From the NCBI GenBank assembly GCA_038496445.1, contig JALMLS010000556.1, positions 1 through 64,000 on the forward strand: a stretch of 64,000 nt of DNA, written 5' to 3'. The translations under genes and the position numbers were made by a program. A model generated the notes under the pieces. That model did no database searches. It saw only the letters and a program-made list of their open reading frames with translations, and was not told the origin of the DNA. Source of the stretch: Trichosphaerium sp. ATCC 40318 (lineage: Eukaryota; Discosea; Flabellinia; Trichosidae). Below, piece by piece: positions 23,114 through 35,100 of the stretch (position 1 is the first letter of the stretch; each line of letters starts with the position of its first letter).

Positions 23114-26100
23114 ATGTTAGAACGAAACAAAAAACTCGACGAAATTGATGTTGTTGATAACAACGGCGACACAGCTTTACTCCGGGCAGGTAATTTCGTC
23201 TCCGAGCTTTAATAAAATATGAGTTCATCACCATTTAGTCCGGGACGGAGATAATGAAACTGTATCAAAACTGATCGAAGCCAAAGCGAATATTGAGGCC
23301 CTTGATAAATACAAGCTCACACCTTTACTTCGGGCAGGTAATGTCACAACATACTCAATAAAAGTAGTAACTTACAACACCTTTTAGTACAAAAAGGACA
23401 CAATAAAATTGTATTAAAGCTACTCGAAGCCAATGCAAATATGGAGGCTGTTGACAAGTATGGTTGTACACCTTTACTTCAAGCAGGTAATGTCACATAC
23501 TAGAATCAACAAATGACCTTCCACATAGTCTATTATAAGCACATTCAAATCGTATCAACGCTAGTCAATGCGAAAGCTAATATTGAGGCTGTTGATAACC
23601 AAGGAAATACAGCTTTAATTAAGGCCGGTAAGAGAGCAGAATATAGCATAGGAGATAACTTGTGACTTACATACATTTTAGCGGACCTTGGAGACATCAA
23701 AGTAGTGTTAACATTGATTGGAGCAAAAGCAAACATTGAGGCTACCAATAACTCCGGACATACACCTTTATTTGCTGCAGGTGCTGTTTTATAAGCCAAG
23801 GCTTAAATACGTTACTTAAATTACTATTTAGCAATGGCAGAAAACTACAAAACTGTATCGGTATTAATCAATGCCAAGGCAAATGTTGATGCTGTTTGCT
23901 CTGGAAATACAATGTTGCATAAAGCAGGTGCCATTAGATGAATAAAATAAGTGTAACACTTATATTACCTTAGTTTGGAACGGCGATAACAAACTTGTAT
24001 CAATGCTTATCAACGCAAAAGCGAACATAGAGGCTGTTGATAAATTCGGTTTCACGCCCTTACTTCGAGCAGGTATTGTCATGTGTTGTACAGCAAATGT
24101 ATCTCACACCTCCAGCACAACTCGGAAAGATTGAAGCTTTGTCAATGCTCATCAAAGCAAACGCAAATGTTAATCCTGTTGATGAATTTGGAGACACAGC
24201 TCTACAAAGCGCAGGTAGGTATCACAAAGGTAATGCAAAACTCATCTTTAATGTAGCATACAAACGCCAATATGAAAGTGTATCAATTCTGATCAAAGCA
24301 AAGGCTAACGTTGAAGCTATTGATGAAGTTGAAGAAGATAGAAACAACAGCGATTCAGGTACTGTTTCAATCTGCTCTAAGAAAAAGTTTAATGGTTTTT
24401 TTTTAGTTATAAACCCAGACAATAAACAGTGGCAAAACTTTCTTCGCACGTTGTTTGAAGAAGTGGTATCAAACAATCTTGCTTCTGTTGATTCATTTGA
24501 AACTTTTCTAAAACACTGTCCCAGTGGTGAACAATGCCGTAAGCTATGGGACTCTTGTTCTGAGTACTCCGTCAGTAATCATGAGTGGAGAGAACAGCTT
24601 CAGAAATGGTTTCCTTCTTTAGTACGCTTTTGTTACAAAACACCTATGTGCTAATCATACAACCTACAGCCAACACATTCTCACTTTAACCTGGCTATGG
24701 AAAAAGGTATTTGTTACTTGATTTGTTTTGTATGCCATCCAACGGAAGCTTTATCTCCAGTACGATATATCCATAAATTGTTCATTTTAGGAAAATTAAC
24801 ACAAGCTCTTCCCAGGACTACTGGAAACGAGATGGACTCCTAATGCGAGGTATCTTGAATGATATGCCTGATACCGTATGGCATTATCAACATAAAAAGT
24901 CCATACAGAGACGATACACTACTGGAGGTAAGAAATGACTCTGCTACTCTTTTTGCTGACATACTGTAAGGAGTAAAAAGTAAGAAATCGTGGGATCTAA
25001 ATCCACGACTGAATTACGCACACAATTGGGATAGATCTAAAGCCACGTGCGTTGTGTTATATTTTTGGTGTCTTTTCTTATGTTTATTTATAAGTGGTGC
25101 GATTGTAAAAGCTACACACTACAGAACATTGAATCTTCTTGATACAAATGACAAAGTGGCTGTACGAGAATTACAGATACTCAAACAAGACATGACACAA
25201 CTGCATGGTCACAATGATTTTGATATTATTGAAGCAACTCTTGTATGCAATGATATCTTGACAGAAAACTTTGGTAGAGCGAACAACGTACTGAAACACA
25301 GACATCAGTACGTGTTATTGCACTTTATTTACACACTTTTAAAGTCTAATATGAACTTATTAAGAGACCTTCCCTACTTGTTTAAAAAGCAGGATTGGAA
25401 AAATGATATTCACAAGGACTACAAACAGAGTGTCTACAAAAAATACAATGCAATAATATCGCAAAACACTGACAAGTCATTAGAAGAGGTAAAACGAGTA
25501 TTATTCTAATTGTATTTGTGTATTTTGCTGTTCTAACCATGTTTGTTAAGGTGCCAGTGATATTGATGGTACATGGAACAAGTGAAAAAGCAGCGTACAG
25601 TATTGTAAAGGGTGGTTTTGGAACTGTGAGTGCTTTGGATGCTGGATACTACGGTCAAGGCATATATTTCACAGTACGCTAAAAATAGCTGATTACCATG
25701 TGCTCATATTCACTTTTTTTACCCAAAAGAGGAGTATACAATATGCTTGTTCATACGACACTTCAGGAAAGGATGAAAAAACACTTATCTTGACCCTTGT
25801 AACTCCTGGGAATGTATATCCTGTAAGTAAACTATAGCGTTGGCTGCACAATAACCATTGCCATAGGTCAAACAACAAGAAAACTTAAGAGGACAGCCAA
25901 TAAAACCAGGCTACCAAAGCCATTACGTATTGGTAGATCGTTTAGGTAAACCTCTCAGAGACAAGAAAGTTGCCAATGCAGTCTATGATGAGCTTGTTGT
26001 TTCGCAAGGTACTAGCATATAAAATGTCATTACATTAACTGCTTATGATTAGATACTCAAGCTATCGCACGTTATATAATTAAAGTAAAACGGAAAGAGA

Positions 26101-26576
26101 TCAATAGTCAAAAGAAGAAAAAAATTGAACGAAAAGATAAGAAGAAGAAAGGTAACCAAAAAGAAGATAAAGTCACAGAAATAGATTCAGATGATGAACT
26201 CTCCGACACAGACGATGACAATTTTATTTCAAATAGGTATTAAATACTGTAATGGCCTACCTTTAACTTTAATGCGTCACTGTCTAGAAAACTATGGGGT
26301 TCTAATATGGACGCAACTGACGAACAACAATCACCTAAAAATGTTAAGGTCGAGAAAGAAGTAGAATCACAGGAAGCAATCCATGACATTGAGAAAGTAA
26401 ATAAGGTCAATGTAAGCTTAGATGAGAATTTAGCTAAACCTAAAACAAAGCAAGAAAAACATATTGCCGCCTTAACAGCAGAAATTGCAAAATTGACAGA
26501 GAGTGTAGCCAATATGCAGGAGCGCAATGCGTCTCTATTAGCCAGACTAGCTCAATATGAAAGTCCAACACAGTAA
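23114..26576 (+). CDS. Ankyrin-repeat PARP-type ADP-ribosyltransferase, copy A
   Basis: ATG at 23114. About nine exons each encode one 33-residue ankyrin repeat (pattern VSxLIxAKANIEAVDKxGxTPLLRAG), each ending GCAG before a GTA intron. A helical region follows (WQNFLRTLFEEVV, KHCPSGEQCRKLWDSC), then short motifs QPTHSHFNLAMEK and WDLNPRLNYAHNWDRSK, then a PARP regulatory-like helical part (EATLVCNDILTENFGRANNV). The catalytic domain has LMVHGTSEKAAYSI (His), DAGYYGQGIYFT (Tyr) and VYDELVVSQ (Glu): the H-Y-E triad of PARP1-like enzymes that build poly(ADP-ribose). After it comes a Lys-rich then acidic tail (SDDELSDTDDDNF) and a C-terminal coiled coil (IAALTAEIAKLTESVANMQE). It likely modifies proteins bound by the ankyrin array (inference). 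Confidence 0.82.
25231..25825 (+). repeat. 595-base inverted near-identical tract, left arm
   Basis: Matches the reverse complement of 27556-28150 with the same length and only about three base changes, introns included. It spans the helical PARP regulatory part and most of the catalytic exons of copy A. Identity stops abruptly at both ends (before GAAGCAACTC and after CTGTA), which points to recent gene conversion. Confidence 0.85.
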
Positions 26577-26826
26577 CCACTATGATAGTAGTGCTCAAAC
26601 AAACTAGAAAAATAAAACAAATTGCGTTTTAAATGTGTTAATGGGACTTGACCTAAATCACGTGATGGCTAGGTTTTCTTATTTATACGTAGGGTATTAA
26701 TACGATCAAAGTTTTCGCTTAATGTTCGATGTGGTAGCAAGTATTAATACGCTTTGGGAATGGCAGTAAAAAAGAAGAGTGTAAAAAAGATAATCTATTT
26801 ACTACAACAGAGCTCACAAAGCTACT

Positions 26827-29800
26827 TCACTTCTCGTCACATTCAAGGCGGGCAAGTCTATCCAATAAGGTAATCAATCTTTCCTTTATGGCGTCGTTGC
26901 TTTTTTCTAAGTTTGTAATGCATTGTTGCTGTTTTGCAAATGCTGTCTTTAACCTTTCATTAGTTTGTTTGAGATTCTCATCTTTTTTGCAAACTTCTTT
27001 TTCGATATCGACATCAAGGGTTGGTTGTTTGTCAGAAGAGTCCAAATGGGATCCCCACAGTTTCCTTGTGTATATTTAAATGAAAAAGAAAAAATTATGA
27101 TGTATTTACCGGCTACTAATAACGTTGTCATCATCAGACAATTCATCATCTGAAATGTTATCACCTCCACTTTTGGAGGGTTCCTTGTTTGTTTCTTCTT
27201 TGGCGATTCTTTTATTGCTATTTTTCTCCTTCCTCATAACTTTAATGATATAGCGAGGGGTAGCTTGAACATCTGAAGGTATTATTAGCAATAGAATCTT
27301 ACTTGATAGAAGACGCTGATTAAACCAGAAAAAATATAAATATGATAAAGAAAAATATGTTTGATTGTACCTTGTGCAACAACAAGTTCATCGTACACTG
27401 CTGTTTTTAGTTTATCTTCTTTCAAAGTCCTACCTAAACGATCTACCAATACGTAATGGCTTTGATAGCCTGGTTTTATTGGCATTCCTCTTAAGTTGTT
27501 GTTAACACTTACCTATGTTGGATTAGTTTACATGCAAGGAAAGGTGCTGGTTGCGTACAGGATATACATTCCCAGGAGTTACAAGGGTCAAGATAAGTGT
27601 TTTTTCATCCTTTCCTGAAGTGTCGTATGAACAGGCATATTGCATACTCCTCTTTTGGGTAAAAAAAGTGAATATGAGCACATGGTAATCAGCTATTTTT
27701 AGCGTACTGTGAAATATATGCCTTGACCGTAGTATCCAGCATCCAAAGCACTCACAGTTCCAAAACCACCCTTTACAATACTGTACGCTGCTTTTTCACT
27801 TGTTCCATGTACCATCAATATCACTGGCACCTTAACAAACATGGTTAGAACAGCAAAATACACAAATACAATTAGAATAATACTCGTTTTACCTCTTCTA
27901 ATGACTTGTCAGTGTTTTGCGATATTATTGCATTGTATTTTTTGTAGACACTCTGTTTGTAGTCCTTGTGAATATCATTTTTCCAATCTTGCTTTTTAAA
28001 CAAGTAGGGAAGGTCTCTTAATAAGTTCATATTAGACTTTAAAAATGTGTAAATAAAGTGCAATAACACGTACTGATGTCTGTGTTTCAGTACGTTGTTC
28101 GCTCTACCAAAGTTTTCTGTCAAGATATCATTGCATACAAGAGTTGCTTCAACAATATCAAAATATTTGTAGCCGTGTAGTTTTGACAGCTTTTCTTTGA
28201 GTATGTTTAATTCTCTTACAGCCACTTTATCATTTGTATCAAGAAGATTCAGTGTCCTGTAATGAGTCGGCTCTGAAATTAACCCTCTTGTTTTCAGTTA
28301 AAAATACATTCTTTAACATCGTTTTTATAGTACTCACTTGGCTTTAGATCTGTCCCACTTGTATGCGTAATTCAGTCGCGGGTTTAGATCCCATGCGTTT
28401 ACGCTATTTAATCCTTTCTGGCCTTCATTTGTTTCTTCTAGATGCGTGAGTTGATCTTTATTACTCCACATGGTGTCTGGCAAGTCATACAAGATTCCTT
28501 GCATTAAATCTCCGTCCTGTTCCCAAAAATCCTGGAACAGGTGTTACTTATTGGATAGATTTTAAAAACTTGTCAATGCCGTACTGGAGACAATACAATT
28601 TTGGGTTCAAATGTACAGATTAACTGACAAATGCCTTTTTCTATTGCCAGTTTAAAATAAGAGCGAGTTGGCTGTTGGTTGCTTGATTAGTTAAAAATTG
28701 TACATAGTTTTGAGATAGCTTACCAAGAGTGGTAACCAATCTAGGATAGATTTTCTACAACATAAATGTTTCCACAACTCATCACAAGGTTGATCACTTG
28801 GAATATGTTTTAAGAAAAGTGCAACCAATTCTTCATCGTTGTTATAGTTATAGTATAAGATAAGACTTAAAAAGTCTTGCCACAGTCTCTTTTTAGGTGA
28901 GATGTGTCCTCCAGTTGCTTTCAATACAATACGAAGCAACTGCTCTTAATAAAAAACAGTAGTGAGTAAAGTAATCTGCTGTATTTAAGTACCTAAAGCA
29001 ACTGAAGTTGAATTTTTGTATTCATCAACAGGATCAAACTTAATATTTGCCTGTGCCTTGATTAACATCGGAATCAGAAAACAGTTATGGTTCTTGACTA
29101 ATAGCATGTTAGGTAATTAAATAATTCTACTCTTGTGTGATATCACCTGCCACAAATAAAGCTGTGTCTCCTTTGTTATTAACAATAGCAACATCAATGT
29201 TGGCTTTGATTACTATTGATACTGTTAAAAAATCATGTTCATCTCTACGTTTACAACTTAGAGCTAAGAGTAGTTAATATCTAGCTGATATCAAGCCGAA
29301 TCATGACTTCACCTGCAATGTGTAAAATTGTGTTTCCACGTTTATCAACAGCATTAATATTTTCACTGGCTGCAAATAAAGTTGATAGAGTTTCATTGCA
29401 TTCTTTCGTTGTTACTAAAATGGTTCTTACTAAATATTGTGGTTGAATTAGATATAACCTGCGTAATGTAATGCTGTGCTTCCATCATTATCAACTATGT
29501 CAGTATTTGCCCCTGCTCCAATCAACATAGAACACACTTCTAAATCTCTACAACGACATACTAGAGAATGTTAAGGGATAGGTAATACAACATGTATCTT
29601 GTAGTATTACGTGAACAAATCAAAGCTGTTTTTCCATCTTTGTTAACAGCATCAGTATTTGCGTTAGCCTTGAGAAGCATTGATACAATTTCTTTGTAAC
29701 CATTTCCTAAATCAATGAGAGGTACTCCTTGGCACATGTGATACATCACCTGTTTCTCCCAAATGACTTCTGTATGCAAGGTCATATTTGTTTCCATACA

Positions 29801-31520
29801 TTGCTACAAAATGTAAGTCATTGTGTATGTTTATCATGGCATACCTGCTTCAATTAATGCTGTATTTCCGTCATTGTTAGTGGCATTAATGAAAGCATTT
29901 GCCTTCAATAATATTTTCACCACTTCCTCATAACCATGTCTTGCTAAAAGTGGCAATGAGTTACACTTAAAGTTGATAAGTCAACATCACCTGCAGTAAT
30001 TAACGCCGTGTTTCCATTGTTGGTAACAGCGTTAATATCCACATTTGCTTTTACCAGTACTGATACTACTTTACTGTGTCCACGTTCCGCTACAAGCAAG
30101 TAAGTTGTGATTATGTTGTATGTCATCTTGTGAGTGTACCTGCGATATATAAAGGCGTTTCTCCATCGTTGTTAGCAGCATTAATATTTGCATGCTCTTT
30201 CATTAATAGTGACACAATATCATCATTGCCATGCCAAGCTTAGATTATATGAGTGAAAGTACATTTCTTCTATGTTGTAAGTGATGTACCTGCCCACATT
30301 AAAGCTGTCATTCCATTTTTGTCCACAACATTGATTTTTGCTTTAGCATTTAATAATACTGATACAATTTCACTACATCCCACTAAATGATTATGAGTTA
30401 CAGGTCTAACATTTTATAACACGATGTAGTAAGTCATAATTTTTTATCGTCTGTACACTTACCACCACACATCAAAGCTGTAGTTCCATAATCATTAACA
30501 GCATCAACATTTGCATTTGCTGAAATAAGAAGGGAAACAATTTCAATTTCATGTTTTCGTACTAAGAGTACAGTAAGAGGTAGAGTTAATATCATCTTGT
30601 GAAATTACCTGCACGTATCAACGCTGTATCTCCGTATTCAACAGTAGCGTCAATATTTGCATTTCCATCGATTAATATTGATACAACCTTACTGTGCCCG
30701 TTCATTGCTAAAAGCAGCAATGTCACAAACAGCATATTTTTACGTCTTGTCTTGTTTTAGTACCTGCAAGAACCAAAGCTGTATTTCCATAAGCGTTGAT
30801 ATTTGCATTTGCATTTACCAACATTGACACAATATCATAATGGCCTTCATGTGCTAAAAAGCTATGTTGAGTTGTCAAACAGTATCTTTGTGAAACTTAC
30901 CAGCAAACATTAAAGCTGACCATTCACGATCACGATCAACAGTATCAACATTTGCGCCCGCTTTAATTAGCAGTGATACAGTATTACTATGTCCTTTTCG
31001 TGCTAAACAGGTAATGAGAATTGATTTATGTGTTTGTCAAAACTTACCTGCAATACTTAAAGCTGTTTCTTCTGTATAAATCTTCATTTTAGATGGGAAC
31101 CTGCGATTAGCTGCAGTGTTTGGATTTGCGTTCGCTTTGAGTAGAATTGATACTGTGTCACTATGACCATTATATGCTAAAGGTTAAAGTAAGTTACAGT
31201 TACTGCATCACCAGGATCATGTTTAAGGCCGTTCAATTGAAATTAACTAACACTTTCAAAGAAAAAAAAAAGGTGGTTATGGCCACTCTATTATTTTTCT
31301 TTACGTAACCTGCGTAAATTAAAGCTCTCCCATCATCACAATTAACATCAATATTTTGTTTAATAATATCCGATAGTATGTCGTTTTTGCCATCACTTGC
31401 TAAGGAAGGTGAACAAATATTACCTCACCTAATTTATTTACCTGCATTCACTAAAGCGATTTCCTTTTGCGAGTAGGTCATCGTATCTACAGCGATCTTT
31501 TTGCCTTGAAGATCCGCCAT
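26827..31520 (-). CDS. Ankyrin-repeat PARP-type ADP-ribosyltransferase, copy B
   Basis: Read from ATG 31520 (MADLQGKKIAVDTM) leftwards. About 14-15 exons, each with one ankyrin repeat, again end GCAG|GTA. Examples: VSLLIKAGANVDTVDRDREW, VSMLVNANANINAYGNTALV, VSVLLNAKAKINVVDKNGMT. Then come the helical region (LFLKHIPSDQPCDELWKHLC), QPTRSYFKLAIEK, a WDLNPRLNYAYKWDRSK exon and the regulatory helices. The catalytic His-Tyr-Glu motifs match copy A (HGTSEKAAYSI, GYYGQGIYFT, VYDELVVAQ). The tail has acidic SDDELSDDDNV and coiled coil ending LITLLDRLARLECDEK. It is tail-to-tail with copy A (250 bases between stops) and head-to-head with copy C. The catalytic segment has probably been converted by, or from, copy A. 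Confidence 0.82.
27556..28150 (-). repeat. 595-base inverted near-identical tract, right arm
   Basis: The partner of 25231-25825 in opposite orientation, inside copy B. Intron sequences are identical as well as exons, so shared ancestry here is far more recent than elsewhere in the two genes, where proteins differ widely. Confidence 0.85.
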
Positions 31521-32163
31521 GGTGTATGTACTATTCTTACAGAATTCTATCACTTATTAGCACGTGTCGGTCTGAATGTTGAGATAAAACAACAAAATAC
31601 AAAATGGAATTTATCGCGTGAGTACTAAAATATGCCATCTCGAAAAATCTTGTGTTTTTAAGTTCTGTTAAAAGGATAATAATCGATGATTTGTGGCTAA
31701 ATTTATAGAATTCGTATGCGTAAGTATGGTAATAACGGGAAGAACAAAAATAGCCAAATAAAAACGCCTAAAATAATCGAAAAAATTTGTTATTGGTTTT
31801 TCCTAGCGCTAAATTTTATTCGCTTTGAGTCGTTTTCTTCTACTCTATTTCTCTCCGTGCCTTTAGGTGTATTTAAACAACTAACTCAAAAGTTAATTAC
31901 CCTATCACTCCTGATATATCGCGCAGAAGTTGGTTTATGCGATGCTTACGTCTACGAAAAAATCACGTGATACCTTTTTTACGCTAATTTTTTCCGAATA
32001 AAACCGTAGAAATCAATACAAGTATTAACTCTCCGCGAGATTAACATATTTATCCTTACGTCCAACCATTAACAGCGTTACGGTAAACTGTTTACCGTAC
32101 ACACTAACAATCATCATACTTTTCGGTGTAATTTTAAAACAACTACGCTAGTGACAACGCGTT
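31521..32163. promoter_or_regulatory. Bidirectional spacer between ankyrin-PARP copies B and C
   Basis: The 643 bases between two divergent starts. It holds ATCACGTGAT at 31962-31971 and a perfect 21-base palindrome (TACGGTAAAC, T, GTTTACCGTA) at 32079-32099, 65 bases before the copy C start. Both are candidate protein-binding sites. No open frame is convincing. Confidence 0.4.
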
Positions 32164-35100
32164 ATGGCGGAAACACCAGGCAAAGAAAACCCAAATAATG
32201 CGACAGATTTACTCCACGCAGGTAACAGCAGGAAATACATTAATTCTTTCTCATGGCTTGCCTGTAGTGCGTACTGGGGATATTAAAATGGTTTCGTCAA
32301 CTTTACTAAAGGCGGATTCGAATAGTGATATTGATGCCCTTGATATTAAAACTGGAGAAACAGCTTTACATTGTGCAGGTAATATCAGCGTCACACGTGA
32401 CGTAATTGCGAATAAGTAAACTTATTTTTTTGTATTTTGTTAGCCAAAGAAGGATACAGTTTAATTGTGTCTGCATTACTAAACGCAAATGCAAATATTG
32501 ATGTTGTTGATAACCGCAAATTGACACCTTTGATGTGGGCGGGTAACATATCAGGCGAGATACAACGTTAACTCATCATTGATTAGCACAAAATGGACAC
32601 AATGAAGTTGTATCAATACTAATCAAAGCCAATGCAAATGTTAATGCTGTTGATGAACATGGATGGACAGCTTTGATGTATGCAGGTAATATCACAGATA
32701 CAATGTGCAACTCACATCGCCATTTAGAACAAAAAGAAACTGTATCCTTACTAATCAAAGCCGATGCTGACGTCAATGCTGTTGATAAAGACGAAAACTC
32801 AGTTTTACTTAATACAGGTAATATTGTTGTGTCATAACTGCAGCTTGCTCAATTGCCTTAGTGCGCGGATGCAAACCATGTACAGTAGAAATTGTGTCAA
32901 TGTTGATTGCAGCAAAGGCCAATGTTGATGCTACTAACAAACGAGGAGAGACAGCTTTACTTTGTGCAGGTGAAAGTCACAAGTTTTTCTTAACTTAAAC
33001 AAGTCACACTTTCTTTTAGCTCAATACGGTAACACCAGTATTGTTTCCGTGTTAATAAAAGTAAACGCAAATATAGAAGTTGCTGATAAAAAATATGGCA
33101 AAACAGCTTTACTTTATGCAGGTAACGTGCTACAAAAAGTATTTTACACTTATTTTATTTGTTTGTAAAAAAAAAAATGCTTGCCCTTATGAAGTCACAC
33201 AAAGACCTATAGTATTTTCGCATCCTTCAGTGCATTTAATTAGTAAAAATCTTCTTTTGCACTCATGCGACAGTACCAACAGCCACCAACAAAACTAGCA
33301 TTACAGCGTATAGCGAGAAAAAACCTTACCTTTTTATACTTTGTGGTTGGGCGTAGAGTAGTAATTCCGTACACGTACATTCCTCAAATATTCCTCAAAT
33401 ATTCCTCAAATTCTACATTCTAAATGACGTTCTCATTTTTGCTTTAGCTGATAACAATGGTGATAAGTTTACTGAAATTTGTTCAATGTTATTAAATGTA
33501 AAAGCGAATGTTGATGTTGTTGATAAACATGGCAAGACAGCTTTACTTTATGCAGGTAACGTCACTTCAAATACCATTCAAAACAATTGATTGACAACCT
33601 ATAGTGGAATGGAGTAACAACAAAGTCATTTCAATGCTAATCGGAGCAGGCGCAAACACCGAAATTGGAGTTGATAAATGCGGATACACAGCTTTACTTT
33701 ACGCAGGTAATACCACAACAGTCTGTACAACAGCTGTCACTCACCTTACAATAAAGCAAGTAATAAAAACTCAGAAGCTGTGGCAATGTTAATTGAAGCA
33801 AAAGCAAACGTAAACGCTGCCACAAAACAAGGTGGAACAGCTTTATATTTTGCAGGTAACTGTGCTTAGCCCATAAATTCCAACTCACGTTTCCTTTAAG
33901 TGCAGTATAGTGAAGATGTTTTTGACATTTCAATGTTGCTAGCAGCAAAAGCAAATACTGAAGTTGTTGATTCATATGGAAATACGCCCTTAATTCTATC
34001 AGGTACCATGTCAAGTTCTTATCCAATTAATTTCGGTTAACTTATGTTGCCTGTAGTACAACAGGGATATAAAAAAAGGGTTTCAATGTTAATTCAAGCG
34101 AATGCAAATATAGACGCAAAGGATAAAGAAGGAAATACAGCTTTACATACAGCAGGTGGCACAACAGAATAAAAACTAGCAGCTGATACTGATATTTTCT
34201 TTAGTCCTCTATTCTCACCTTAAAGTTTTATCAATGCTGGTAAAAGCAAATGCCAATATTGATGCCACCAACAACGAGGGAGAGACTCCTTTGATCTATG
34301 CAGGTACCTTTGTATCACACGATAGACAAAACTTTTTTTTGAAACTCACTTTATTTTTAGCACGTTTAAGTCTTAGGAGTAGTTGTGAGGTGATGTCAAT
34401 CTTGATCGCAGGAAATGCAAACGTTGACGCAGCTGATAATGACGGAAATACAGCTTTATTTCATGCAGGTAACCTGACAGTCGTAAATAGTCTACAAGAA
34501 CTAACATTGCTGTAGTTAAAGAATATAACAATAAAGTTGTGTCTATGTTAATAAAAGCAAACGCCACTATTGACATAGCTAATAATAAAGGAGAGACACC
34601 TCTACTTTATGCAGGTGATGTAACAAGATATTAATATAGACTGTAACTCACTTCTTTCTACAGCGCATGCGGGCTTGAATGCAGTTGTGATGCTACTCAA
34701 AGCAATGGCGAATATTGCACCTATCAGCTTTGATGAAGAAACTCTTAATCATGGTGTGTTTGTCACTTGTTTGTAAATTGACCGAGGACTTATTTTGTGT
34801 TTAGATTCAGGAATAATGACTTCATTATTCTTCACTTTACTAAAAGAAACTGGAGGCATTTTGCCGTCTACAAAACTTTGGCAAGACTTTTTTCGAGTAC
34901 TGTTAATCAACATGATTCACTTACAAGAATCTGGGTCTGTTGAGTTGTTCATTAATGTTTTAAAACTCCTACCATATTTTCAACAATCACGTGATCTATG
35001 GCTCTCTTGTTCATACTTCAAAAGCAAACATAAATCAGGCAGAGATAGAGAGTTAACAGCGGCAGATATTAATACATGGCTGCAACAATTGGTATGCTAA

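Noticed and set aside
25050-28240. Assembly palindrome as the cause of the 595-base inverted match
   Set aside because: Match ends inside both genes and flanking exons differ strongly, which favours conversion; still listed for long-read checking.
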